NCBI RefSeq assembly: GCF_001307765.1
Contig: NZ_LKBA01000019.1
Coordinates: 372,001-436,000, forward strand
Source: Aliiroseovarius crassostreae
Lineage (GTDB): Bacteria > Pseudomonadota > Alphaproteobacteria > Rhodobacterales > Rhodobacteraceae
DNA: 64,000 bases
Reading direction: 5' to 3'
The position numbers and the translations under genes are program-made. Under the pieces are notes generated by a model. The model ran no database searches, was not told where the DNA came from, and saw only the letters and a program-made list of their open reading frames with translations. Below are positions 54,395 through 63,296 of the stretch, piece by piece (position 1 is the first letter of the stretch; each line of letters opens with the position of its first letter).

Positions 54395-55261
54395 CTAGGT
54401 GTTCAGTCCCGGCATCTGGTGGATCGGATTTAGGATGAATCGATCTGGCTCTGATGTCCAGATTTTGCAGATGTATTCGTAAGGCGTGAGACCGCTCAGC
54501 GTCTTGAGCCGCCGTGCGAAGTTATAGGTATCCAAGAAGTCTGCGAGGTGGCCTCGAAGCTGATCATGGTTTTCGTAGTGGTATCGTTTGACCGTCGCGT
54601 CCTTGATCGTGCGGTTCATCCTTTCAATCTGGCCGTTGGTCTAGGGATGATTTGGCTTGGTCAGCCGATGCGCGATGTCATTGGCCTCGCAGATCAGGTC
54701 AAATCGCATCTTGCGGAATGTCACGCCGTTGCGATTGCGCGGTTGCTCGGCGAACTGGATGCCCCTCTCGGCAGATTTGGCTGTGCCAAACCGCCTGCCG
54801 GGCAATGGTTGTCGGTCAGGATCGTGTGAATCTTGTAAGGCACCGCCTCCAGCAGGTGCTCCAAGAATTCCCAGGCCGTCTTGCGATTTGCTTTCTCAAC
54901 CAGTTGCGCCACGGCGAATTTGCTGGTGCGGTCAATCGCTACAAACAGATAGAATTTGCCTTCCTCGGTTCTGACCTCGGCGATATCGATATGGAAATAA
55001 CCAATTGGGTAGCGTTTGAACTTCTGGCGCTTGGGCTTTTCGCCGTCCATGTCGGGCAAGCGAGAGATACCATGCTGCTGAAGGCAGCGAAGAACGTGTC
55101 AGATGTGGGATCGAGGGCTGCAAAGCATAGAGGCAATCATCCAGTGGCAAGAGCGTGTGCCGCCGGAATGCAACTACCATCGCCTCCTCTTCTTCGCTAA
55201 GAATGGTTGAGCGAGGGTCTTTCGGTCCAGTCTTCTGGACTTGTCCCGGTTTAGTATCCAC
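54395..55261 (-). mobile_element. IS481-family transposase remnant
   Basis: Minus-strand fragments of one IS481 transposase: an N-terminal part (GPKDPRSTILSEEEEAMVVAF, LLPLDDCLYALQPSIPHLTRSSL), the first catalytic region (IGYFHIDIAEVRTEEGKFYLFVAIDRTSKFA, TILTDN) in a shifted frame, and the C-terminal part (MNRTIKDATVKRYHYENHDQLRGHLADFLDTYNFARRLKTLSGLTPYEY). A TAG replaces the expected Trp codon in HPWTNGQ near 54643, and part between TILTDN and ECEAND-like sequence is missing. The extreme N-terminus is cut where an IS3-type end begins. Inactive. Confidence 0.85.
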
Positions 55262-56847
55262 TCTTTGGTCTAAATCCTCCGACTTCCAGTCGGACCCGCT
55301 TCAGCGTGAAAGAATCGTCTTATGATCATACCCTCTGAAAAATGAGCCGCAGCCGGGGCGGAGGTTCATTTTTCAGAGGGTATGATCATGCAATATGACA
55401 CCGGCAAACACTGCGTTTTCTATCACCGCTACCACATCGTCTGGTCGACCAAGTATCGTGCCCAGGGCGCTGCGCCTTCGGGTGCGCGACATCTGCCGCC
55501 AGGTCTGCCGCGAGAACGAGGTCGACATCTTGCGCGGGGTGCTGTCGAGCGATCACATCCACATGTTTGTGTCGGTGCGGCCGAAACTTGCCATCTCGGA
55601 CCTGGTGCGCAAGATGAAGGGCCGTTCGTCCTACCGGCGCCAGCCGGTAGTCGTTCAGTTCCGGCCCTTTGAGAGCAATATTGCCTTGAACTATGGCAAA
55701 CGGACACAGTGAAGAGTTCAAGCGGGATGCGGTGCGTATCGCTCTGACGCGCGGCCTGACGCGGCGACAGGTTTCTGCGGATTTGGGGGGGCCTTTCAAC
55801 GCTGAACAAATGGATCACATCCTTTGACGAAGAGGCGGTTGTTTCCGGGCCCGATCAGGATCTGGCACGGGAGAATGAACGGCTTCGACGGGAGAACCGC
55901 ATCCTGAAGGAGGAGAGGAGCGTGCTAAAAAAGGCCACGGCCTTTTCGCGAGGCAAAAGACGTGAGGGTCGCATTCATCGACCAGTACGACGGTAAACTC
56001 AGCCAGCGCCAGCTCTGCGGCCTGCCTGGAGTAACCGATCGTGGCTACCGTTCACGGCGATCACGGCCGATCAGTCAGCGCCAGCGCGACGATATTGTAA
56101 TCCTGGCCCACATTCGCGAGTAGCACCGCCTGTCTCTGAACAGCTATGGGCGGCCCCGGATGACCGAGGAATTACAGGAGCTGGGCCTTGAGGTCGGCCA
56201 TCGCCGTGTGGGGCGCTTGATGAAGCAAAGGTTGTGCGCCCCCATAAAGACCAGGCCACAAGGGAGAGCGCCCACAATCTCAATATTGCCCCGACCCTGT
56301 TGGCTCAGGACGTCACGGCAACCGGGCCGAACCAGAAATGGGCCGGTGATATCAGCTATATTTGGACGCAGCAGGGCTGGCTCAATCTGGCTGTCATCAT
56401 TGACCTGTATTCACGACGTGTTGTCGGCTGGGCCGTCAGTAACAGGATGAAGAAAGACCTGGCGGTACGCGCTTTGAAGATGGCGATCAATCTGCGCCAA
56501 CCCCCGAAAGGCTGCATCCATCACACCGACCGCGGCAGCCAATATTGTTCGCATGAGGACCAGAAGCTGCTGAAACAGCGCGGCTTCAAGATCTCGATGA
56601 GCGGCAAGGGAAATTGCTATGACAACGCTGCCCTTGAGACCTTCTTCAAAACACTGAAGGCCGAGCTGGTCTGGCGGCAACACTGGTACATTCGCCGGCA
56701 ATGCGAACTGGCGCTCCAGTACATCAACGGTTTTTACAACCCACGCCGACGGCACTCAGCCCTCGGATACAAAAGCCCCGTGACTTTCGAACGGAAAGCC
56801 GCTTCACATGAGAGCTCTTGGTCCGGAACTAAACCGGGACAAGTCCA
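55236..56847 (+). mobile_element. IS3-family element with 20-bp terminal inverted repeats, inactivated
   Basis: TGGACTTGTCCCGGTTTAGT (55236-55255) is exactly the reverse complement of 56828-56847. Inside: orfA from ATG 55693 (HSEEFKRDAVRIALTRGLTRRQVSADLG, frameshifted in a G run, then LSTLNKWITSFDEE, LARENERLRRENRILKEE), and orfB (FIDQYDGKLSQRQLC) with a TAG near 56122 and a frameshift near 56235. The catalytic core remains (WAGDISYIW, HTDRGSQY, ETFFKTLKAE = DDE). The inserted IS200 remnant lies between the left end and orfA. Confidence 0.85.
55322..55650 (+). mobile_element. IS200/IS605-type TnpA remnant
   Basis: A perfect 24-bp inverted repeat (55322-55345 with 55366-55389, 20-base loop) ends on the ATG at 55388, a layout that would hide the start codon in mRNA, as known for IS200. 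The coding part begins QYDTGKHCVFYHRYHIVWSTKYRA, loses frame by a small deletion near 55468, continues LRVRDICRQVCRENEVDILRGVLSSDHIHMFVSV (HUH motif) and stops matching after KMKGRSSY. A hairpin CTACCGGC-GCCA-GCCGGTAG closes it at 55631-55650. Inactive. Confidence 0.8.
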
Positions 56848-56853
56848 GACCGC

Positions 56854-57232
56854 CTAGGCAAAATATGCGGACGCCTTGCGAAGGATCTCATTGGCTTGCT
56901 TGAGTTCGCGCACTTCGCGTTCCAACGCCTTCATCTTCTCGGCTTGTTCCGTCGTGATACCGCCACGTTGGCCGGTATCGACCTCAAACTTCTTGACCCA
57001 TTCGTTCAGCGTCTGAGGCGCGCAGCCGATCTTCGATGAAATCGACAAGATCGCCCCCTCTCGGGACATTGCTGCGCAAAACCCTGTCGGGCAGTGGACC
57101 AGCGGCTGCCATGCTGACCTTGATTGTCCAAAACCATCCGCACGGCTCGTTCGCGCACTTCCGGGGAATACTTGTTCGTTGTCTTGTTCAGGATGCTCCA
57201 TCCTACTCATGAGTTGGAGCCTCCGGTAAAAC
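56854..57232 (-). mobile_element. IS3-family OrfA remnant (second element)
   Basis: Minus-strand frames encode an Orf[25 protein letters not shown], then, after a frameshift, [24 protein letters not shown] and a leucine-zipper-like [28 protein letters not shown]. It ends abruptly at the right end of the neighbouring IS3 element, and no orfB follows, so it is cut off. Confidence 0.8.
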
Positions 57233-57780
57233 CCGCCGCGGTTCATTCTATGTGTCGAACGGTGCTGACCCAAGGCGCGGCAGGCACGACGCTCAGACAC
57301 GCCCAAATCCTGCCGCACATAATCAATGCACTTACGGCGACGCGAAGGGCTTAGGGGCTCCGCCCGTTTGTGCGCTTGAACGATCCACTGGATCGTTCAT
57401 CACTTCATGAACCGGTTCAAACTCCCTTCGCTGCTTCAGTCAATATGAGCTTGTCCAATGTCAGAGCGGACACCACCCGCCGCAGCCGTTGGGTCTCCTT
57501 CTCAAGCTCCTTCAAACGCTGGAGCTGAGACCGACCCATGCCGCCATACAGCTTGCGCCATCGATAAAACGCCTGTTGCGTCACGCCGATCTGGCGCACC
57601 GCCTCAGAAATCGTCATCCTTTGCACTTGCAGAACTTCAACTTGCCGAAGCTTCGATACAATCTCTTCGGGCTTCTCTCGTTTTCCAGCAATCGCTGATC
57701 CTCCAACTTGCGGGACAAAACTATCCCAGTTGCTGGACCACTTCCAGGGGGCTACTCTAGGGTGTGCCATTTTACCGACC
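57233..57780 (-). mobile_element. IS3-family (IS407-group-like) OrfA and OrfB 5' remnant
   Basis: OrfA 57417-57770 is nearly intact: KPEEIVSKLRQVEVLQVQRMTISEAVRQIGVTQQAFYRWRKLYGGM and KELEKETQRLRRVVSALTLDKLILTEAAKG. Only the first part of orfB remains ([31 protein letters not shown], about 57253-57350) before it fuses to the second element. Inactive because the catalytic part is lost. Confidence 0.8.
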
Positions 57781-57868
57781 TCCAGAAGAACTTAACATGC
57801 TGAAATATAACACGAAAAGATGTTGGGTCGAAGGGAAGTCAGATAACTATATGGGAAATATGGGTTAA

Positions 57869-57899
57869 AACCCGCGCGCCATCCTATGGCACGCGGGTT
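57869..57899 (-). terminator. Terminator of the 80-residue hypothetical gene
   Basis: AACCCGCG (57869-57876) pairs with CGCGGGTT (57892-57899), with an inner CCAT/ATGG; minus-strand reading ends in TTTT. Confidence 0.75.
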
Positions 57900-57922
57900 C
57901 TTCACTTTTCCGATTTCCGGAT

Positions 57923-58165
57923 TTATTCCTCGGTTGGAGTTTCGCGTTCAGACAGGGCGTCATTTGCGATTTCCCGCAAGAGGGCGCGGCCGCGCACTTC
58001 TGCGCGACGCACCCTGACTGCGGTCATGAATGCCTCTTCCAAAGTGGTTGAGGAGATTCCGACTTCTTTCTTGATCCGGGTGATAATGCTTTCATCACCG
58101 GTTGCGTCCACAACTTTCAAAACATCTGTTGCCAGCTCGTCAGCAACCTGTTCCAGAAAATCCAT
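57923..58165 (-). CDS. Small acidic hypothetical protein, 80 residues
   Basis: ATG 58165 preceded by AAAGGGGGCGG. Predicted all-helical and acidic (MDFLEQVADELATDVLKVVDATGDESIITRIKKE at the start, EIANDALSERETPTEE at the end). No Cys, no signal, no membrane helix. Not recognised. It is followed by its own terminator and preceded by a divergent-free gap, and is the first intact gene after the IS cluster. Confidence 0.65.
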   Translation of the reverse strand: MDFLEQVADELATDVLKVVDATGDESIITRIKKEVGISSTTLEEAFMTAVRVRRAEVRGRALLREIANDALSERETPTEE

Positions 58166-58201
58166 GTTCCGCCCCCTTTAAATTTTCGAAACCAACCGCG
58201 T

Positions 58202-58855
58202 TCAGCGTGTGTTTTCGGTCAGGCGACGGCGCACATATTCATCCACGCAGGTGATCATGGTATCCATGTGCGGCTCTTCAAAGAAATGGCCCGAACCTTC
58301 GATTTCCGTGTGGGTAATGGTGATGCCCTTTTGCTCGTGCAGTTTGTCGACAAGCGCATGGGTGTCCGCCGGTGGGGCCACGCGGTCATTGGTGCCATTC
58401 AGGATCAGGCCCGAACTGGGGCAGGGGGCCAGGAAGCTGAAATCATACATGTTTGCAGGAGGGGACACGGAAACGAAACCAGTGATTTCCGGTCGGCGCA
58501 TCAGCAATTGCATGCCGATCCAGGCCCCAAAGGAAAACCCGGCCACCCAGCAATGTTTTGCGTTCGGGTTCATGGACTGAAGGTAATCCAGCGCCGAGGC
58601 CGCATCTGACAGTTCGCCAACCCCCTGATCATATTCCCCCTGCGAACGCCCCACGCCGCGGAAATTGAACCGCAGGACGTTGAAGCCCATTTTGTGGAAG
58701 GCGTAGTGGAGGTTGTAGACCACCTTGTTGTTCATCGTGCCGCCAAATTGTGGATGCGGGTGCAAGACAATGGCAATGGGGGCATCTTTTGTTTTTTGCG
58801 GGTGGTAGCGGCCTTCAAGCCGGCCTTCGGGGCCGGGAAAAATCACTTCGGGCAT
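58202..58855 (-). CDS. Alpha/beta hydrolase (DUF dienelactone-type)
   Basis: 217 residues from ATG 58855 (AGGAGAGAG upstream; a longer frame has no RBS). Nucleophile elbow GFSFGAW (Ser near 115), the oxyanion strand VLHPHPQFGGTMNNKVV, acid Asp in NGTNDRVAPP and His in GSGHFF. Members are esterases or lipases of unknown substrate; many stand near fatty-acid or cofactor genes, but nothing here fixes the function. Divergent from iscR. Confidence 0.85.
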   Translation of the reverse strand: MPEVIFPGPEGRLEGRYHPQKTKDAPIAIVLHPHPQFGGTMNNKVVYNLHYAFHKMGFNVLRFNFRGVGRSQGEYDQGVGELSDAASALDYLQSMNPNAKHCWVAGFSFGAWIGMQLLMRRPEITGFVSVSPPANMYDFSFLAPCPSSGLILNGTNDRVAPPADTHALVDKLHEQKGITITHTEIEGSGHFFEEPHMDTMITCVDEYVRRRLTENTR

Positions 58856-59044
58856 TCGTTTTGCTCTCTCCTGTCCGCAGGCCCCTTTTGCAATCCTTGA
58901 CGGGTTGGGGCGCGCGCCATAATACGGGGGTGCGCAAGTCTCGGGTGCAAAGCCCTGAGCAAGCACGTCTTTAGTGACCTAGTGGCCCACGCGGTCAAGG
59001 TCAATGTTTTTGGCGCGGATTGACGGTGCAGATAGGGGGCAGTG

Positions 59045-59506
59045 ATGAAACTTTCGACCAAAGGCCGGTATGCCATGGTGGCGCTGGCAGATCTGGCGAT
59101 GATGCCTGCGGGTGAGCTGATGTCGCTGACAGATCTGTCAAAACGTCAGGATATCTCGCTACCTTATCTCGAACAGCTTTTTGTGAAGCTGCGTCGGGCG
59201 GAGCTGGTGGAAAGTGTGCGGGGGCCGGGCGGCGGGTATCGTCTGGCGCGCTCTGCCAGCGATATTCGCGTGGCCGAAATCCTGGCTGCGGTTGATGAAA
59301 CTGTTTCAGCGCTGCACAAGGGGGCTGGGGCGTCGGGGGCCTCGTCCGGGTCGCGTGCGCAATCTATGACCAACCGTCTTTGGGAAGGTCTGTCCGCCCA
59401 TGTCTATGTGTTCCTGCACCAGACCCGGTTGTCTGATGTCGTGAAGAACGAACTGACCCCATGCCCCGCAGTTCCCACGCTGTTTGCGGTGGTGGATGAA
59501 GAGTAG
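59045..59506 (+). CDS. iscR: Rrf2-family regulator IscR (Rhodobacterales type)
   Basis: 153 residues from ATG 59045. The Rrf2 winged helix is clear: KLSTKGRYAMVALADLA, LTDLSKRQDISLPYLEQLFVKLRRAELVESVRGPGGGYRLARS. The region that carries the three cluster Cys in E. coli IscR reads LHKGAGASGASSGSRAQSMTNRLW with no Cys. The only Cys is near residue 140 (LTPCPAVP). Rhodobacter sphaeroides IscR is known for a single-Cys iron-sulfur ligation, which fits. It heads the suf operon. Confidence 0.93.
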   Translation: MKLSTKGRYAMVALADLAMMPAGELMSLTDLSKRQDISLPYLEQLFVKLRRAELVESVRGPGGGYRLARSASDIRVAEILAAVDETVSALHKGAGASGASSGSRAQSMTNRLWEGLSAHVYVFLHQTRLSDVVKNELTPCPAVPTLFAVVDEE

Positions 59507-59636
59507 AAATGCTGGCCTGAGCGCATAAAGCGGCAGCGTGCTTGATTTTTGTCAGGCCGCTCCGGTGTAAAGCAACGCATTGACCTTGGATGTCCGGTGT
59601 GACGCACCTTTTAGGTGCGGCAGTGAAAGAAACCCT

Positions 59637-60698
59637 ATGACCCGAACTTATCTTGATTGGAACGCAACCACGCCTTTACGTCCCGAGGCGAGTGAGGCGA
59701 TGCTTCGGGCCATGGATCTTGTCGGCAACCCCTCTTCCGTTCACAGCGAAGGGCGTGCCGCCAAGGGAATGATGGAACGCGCGCGGAAAGATCTGGCCGC
59801 TGCCCTAGGGGCGGAAGGCGCCGATATCATCTTTACATCCTCGGCGACCGAGGCCGCGGCCTTGGCGCTGTCGGGAAAGGGGCTGCATTGCGCGGGGGTG
59901 GAGCATGATGCGGTGCGGTCCTGGTGCAGCGAAGATCTGGACGTATCTGAAAATGGTTCAGTAACGGTGACCGACCCGGCGAAATCTGCCTTGCAACTGG
60001 CCAATTCGGAAACGGGTGTGATCCAGACCCTGCCAGACGGGCTGCTGTTGACGGATGCGACGCAGGCATTTGGTAAAATCCCCTTTGCGTTCAATTGGTG
60101 TGGGGCGGATATGGCGATTGTCTCGGCCCATAAATTGGGTGGGCCAAAGGGGATCGGGGCGTTGATTGTGAAACGAGGCACCGATATCGCGGCACAGATC
60201 AAGGGCGGCGGGCAAGAGATGGGGCGCCGCTCTGGCACGGAAAACCTGATTGGGATCAGTGGGTTTGCGGCGGCTGCTAAAGCTGCTCAGCTTGATCTGG
60301 AGAATGGGGTTTGCGAACGAGTCGCAGAACTTAGAAAGATTCTAGAAAACGCCATTGCGGAATCGGAAAAAGACACTATTTTTGTCGGGAAAGCCGAAAA
60401 CAGGCTTCCTAACACCTCCTGTTTCATCACCCCCGGCTGGAAGGGCGAGACGCAGGTGATGGTGATGGACCTGGCGGGTTTTGCCATTTCGGCCGGATCT
60501 GCCTGCTCGTCCGGGAAAGTGAAATCGAGCGCAGTTCTGCGGGCGATGGGCTATGATGAAGGGTTGGCGTCTTGCGCGGTTCGCGTGTCGATTGGCCCTG
60601 ATACAAGTGAGGAACAGATCCTTGCATTTGCAGATGCATGGGGTCGGGAATATGGAAAATTCCGCGCCCGCAAGGGCTCAGGCGGATCGAAAGGGTGA
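59637..60698 (+). CDS. Cysteine desulfurase (NifS/IscS-type)
   Basis: 353 residues from ATG 59637. PLP Lys in [20 protein letters not shown], active-site Cys loop [14 protein letters not shown], substrate-binding [15 protein letters not shown] at the start. It supplies sulfane sulfur for cluster assembly. Its stop precedes the sufB ATG by one base (TGAGATG), so the two are coupled. It is class I (IscS-like) by the long Cys loop, not SufS-like. Confidence 0.93.
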   Translation: MTRTYLDWNATTPLRPEASEAMLRAMDLVGNPSSVHSEGRAAKGMMERARKDLAAALGAEGADIIFTSSATEAAALALSGKGLHCAGVEHDAVRSWCSEDLDVSENGSVTVTDPAKSALQLANSETGVIQTLPDGLLLTDATQAFGKIPFAFNWCGADMAIVSAHKLGGPKGIGALIVKRGTDIAAQIKGGGQEMGRRSGTENLIGISGFAAAAKAAQLDLENGVCERVAELRKILENAIAESEKDTIFVGKAENRLPNTSCFITPGWKGETQVMVMDLAGFAISAGSACSSGKVKSSAVLRAMGYDEGLASCAVRVSIGPDTSEEQILAFADAWGREYGKFRARKGSGGSKG

Positions 60699-60699
60699 G

Positions 60700-62223
60700 A
60701 TGTCCGGTATTGATGAACTGAACGTCAAGGAAGGCGTGGAAGAGGAAACCGTCGAGGCGGTCAAATCGCTTGCCGGAAAGTATAAGTACGGTTGGGAAAC
60801 CGAGATCGAGATGGAGTATGCGCCCAAGGGCGTGAACCCCGATATCGTGCGCCTGATTTCTGGAAAAAACGAAGAACCCGAATGGATGACCGAATGGCGT
60901 CTTGCCGCGTTCCAGCGTTGGGAAAAGATGGCGGAACCCAGCTGGGCGTTGCTGAACTATCCGGAAATTGATTTCCAGGACCAGTATTACTATGCCCGGC
61001 CGAAATCGATGGAAGAAAAGCCGAAATCGCTGGATGACGTGGATCCCAAGCTGCTGGAGACCTACAAGAAGCTGGGTATTCCGCTGAAAGAACAGATGAT
61101 CCTTGCCGGTGTTGAAGGCGCTGAGGACATGCCTGCCGAAGGGCGTAAGGTTGCGGTGGATGCTGTGTTTGACTCCGTGTCCGTTGGTACGACTTTTCAG
61201 GCAGAGCTTAAAAAAGCGGGCGTGATCTTCTGCTCGATTTCAGAAGCGATCAAAGAGCATCCCGAGCTGGTGAAGAAATATCTGGGCTCGGTGGTTCCGG
61301 TGTCGGACAACTATTATGCGACGCTGAACTCGGCCGTGTTCTCGGACGGATCGTTTGTCTACATCCCGCCCAACACCCGCTGTCCGATGGAACTCAGCAC
61401 TTATTTCCGCATCAACGCAGAAAACACCGGCCAGTTTGAGCGCACGCTGATCATCGCCGATAAAGGCAGCTATGTCAGCTACTTGGAAGGCTGTACAGCG
61501 CCACAACGCGACACCGCACAGCTGCACGCCGCTGTGGTGGAAATCATCGTCGAAGAAGACGCTGAGGTGAAATACTCGACCGTTCAGAACTGGTTCCCCG
61601 GGGATGAAAACGGCAAGGGTGGCATCTATAACTTCGTGACGAAGCGTGCGGATTGCCGGGGGGACCGGTCAAAAGTGATGTGGACGCAGGTGGAAACCGG
61701 ATCCGCCGTGACGTGGAAATACCCGTCCTGCATCCTGCGCGGGGCCGAAAGCCAGGGCGAGTTCTATTCAATCGCGATCACCAACAACTATCAGCAGGCC
61801 GATACCGGCACGAAGATGGTGCATCTGGGACGCGATACGAAATCGCGCATTGTGTCGAAAGGGATTTCGGCAGGCAAGGCACAGAACACCTATCGGGGTC
61901 TGGTGTCGATGCACCCGAAGGCCAAGAACTCGCGCAACTATACGCAATGCGACAGCCTTTTGATCGGTGACAAATGCGGGGCGCACACGGTGCCTTATAT
62001 CGAAGTGAAGAATAACTCGTCGCGCGTCGAGCACGAGGCGACCACATCCAAGGTGGACGAAGAACAAATGTTCTATTGTCGCCAGCGGGGCATGGACGAA
62101 GAAGAGGCCGTGGCGCTGATCGTAAACGGGTTTGCCAAGGAAGTTCTGCAGGCGCTGCCGATGGAGTTTGCCATGGAAGCCCAGCAACTTGTGGCAATTT
62201 CGCTGGAAGGGTCGGTGGGGTAA
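60700..62223 (+). CDS. sufB: Fe-S scaffold protein SufB
   Basis: 507 residues from ATG 60700. The SufB/D beta-helix domain is recognisable ([102 protein letters not shown]). The Cys in EGCTAP and the HTVPY region are near the expected cluster site. It forms the SufBC2D scaffold with SufC, encoded two genes downstream. Confidence 0.96.
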   Translation: MSGIDELNVKEGVEEETVEAVKSLAGKYKYGWETEIEMEYAPKGVNPDIVRLISGKNEEPEWMTEWRLAAFQRWEKMAEPSWALLNYPEIDFQDQYYYARPKSMEEKPKSLDDVDPKLLETYKKLGIPLKEQMILAGVEGAEDMPAEGRKVAVDAVFDSVSVGTTFQAELKKAGVIFCSISEAIKEHPELVKKYLGSVVPVSDNYYATLNSAVFSDGSFVYIPPNTRCPMELSTYFRINAENTGQFERTLIIADKGSYVSYLEGCTAPQRDTAQLHAAVVEIIVEEDAEVKYSTVQNWFPGDENGKGGIYNFVTKRADCRGDRSKVMWTQVETGSAVTWKYPSCILRGAESQGEFYSIAITNNYQQADTGTKMVHLGRDTKSRIVSKGISAGKAQNTYRGLVSMHPKAKNSRNYTQCDSLLIGDKCGAHTVPYIEVKNNSSRVEHEATTSKVDEEQMFYCRQRGMDEEEAVALIVNGFAKEVLQALPMEFAMEAQQLVAISLEGSVG

Positions 62224-62256
62224 TTCCCACGGCACCACTTGGAAATATGAGGAAAG

Positions 62257-62457
62257 ATGATGAGCAACAATCTGCGTGATGGGCTTGAAAGCATCATTCA
62301 TTTCGGTTTCCCCGCTCTTGGCGGGCTGATCGCCGTGGTCATCATCAACCTCAACCCTGAGGCGCTGATGAACCCGATGATCTGGATCCCGCTGGGGATT
62401 TTCCTGGGCTGGGCTGCCGCTCGGGTCGCGCTGAAATACATGAGCAAGTTTCACTGA
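62257..62457 (+). CDS. Small membrane protein in the suf operon, 66 residues
   Basis: ATG 62257 (another ATG directly follows) with GAGGAAAG upstream. Two hydrophobic segments: FPALGGLIAVVIINL and PMIWIPLGIFLGWAAARVAL. It lies 33 bp after sufB and 10 bp before the pyruvyltransferase-like gene. Not a recognised Suf component. Confidence 0.7.
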   Translation: MMSNNLRDGLESIIHFGFPALGGLIAVVIINLNPEALMNPMIWIPLGIFLGWAAARVALKYMSKFH

Positions 62458-62467
62458 GATCACCCTG

Positions 62468-63286
62468 ATGTCTGCAACGCCTCTCAAACTTTACTGGTGG
62501 AAGGATGAACCGAATTTCGGCGACGACCTGTCGCGCGAGGTGGTTTCTGTCGTGTCCGGACGAGAGGTAAGCTGGGCCCCCAAGGATGGCGCCGACATGG
62601 TGGCCCTGGGGTCGGTGCTGCAAGGGGTGCGCAATCGGTTCAAGGATGGATCCCCCAAGGGAAACCGCCCGGTGATCTGGGGCACGGGTTTGATGTTCCC
62701 GGTGCCAAAAGACTTTCTGCCATATGTTGATATCCGTCTTGTGCGCGGGCCTTTGACCGCCACGTTTCTTGGCCTCAAACATAACCGGTTTGGGGATCCG
62801 GGTCTGTTGGCGCAAGAGGCGCTGGGGGTGCAGGGGGAACGGATCGACCGCATCGGGATCATTCCGCATATGAAACATGTGGACAGCCCGGAACTGGCGG
62901 CTGCTCTGGCCGCGGAACCTGCGCTGTTTTTGATTGATCCGCGCCGCAGTGCCCGTGAAGTCGTTGCCGAGATCGCGTGCTGTGCCCATGTGATTTCTTC
63001 CAGCCTGCACGGGCTGGTGGTTGCGGATAGTTTTGGCATTCCCAACACCTGGTTGGAGCCCGTGGCCATCCATGCCATGCCCAAACTGAAATTCTATGAC
63101 TATGCCACCGGGATCGAGCGACCGCTTGCCAGCCCGGTGAAGCTGACCGACATCCCGGCGTGGGTCACCACGCTGAAAGACCAAACACTCTCATATCAAG
63201 ATGGTATCGAGGCGTCCAAAGCCAGTTTGCTGGCAGCGTTCCCCGCATCTCTGCGCGCGCAAGACTTGTCTGCCTTGGACCTCTGA
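62468..63286 (+). CDS. Polysaccharide pyruvyl transferase family protein
   Basis: 272 residues. PS_pyruv_trans landmarks: LKLYWWKDEPNFGDDLSREVVSVVSG at the start, VIWGTGLMF, DIRLVRGPLTATFLGL, DPGLLAQEA and near the C-terminus HVISSSLHGLVVADSFGIPNTWLE. Known members add ketal-linked pyruvate to surface polysaccharides. It lies between sufB and sufC, an odd place for a glycan-modifying enzyme. Confidence 0.82.
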   Translation: MSATPLKLYWWKDEPNFGDDLSREVVSVVSGREVSWAPKDGADMVALGSVLQGVRNRFKDGSPKGNRPVIWGTGLMFPVPKDFLPYVDIRLVRGPLTATFLGLKHNRFGDPGLLAQEALGVQGERIDRIGIIPHMKHVDSPELAAALAAEPALFLIDPRRSAREVVAEIACCAHVISSSLHGLVVADSFGIPNTWLEPVAIHAMPKLKFYDYATGIERPLASPVKLTDIPAWVTTLKDQTLSYQDGIEASKASLLAAFPASLRAQDLSALDL

Positions 63287-63296
63287 AAGGATAAAC

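Noticed and set aside
57100-57354. Plus-strand frame across the IS cluster
   Set aside because: Runs antisense to IS3 remnants and has no RBS or known domain.
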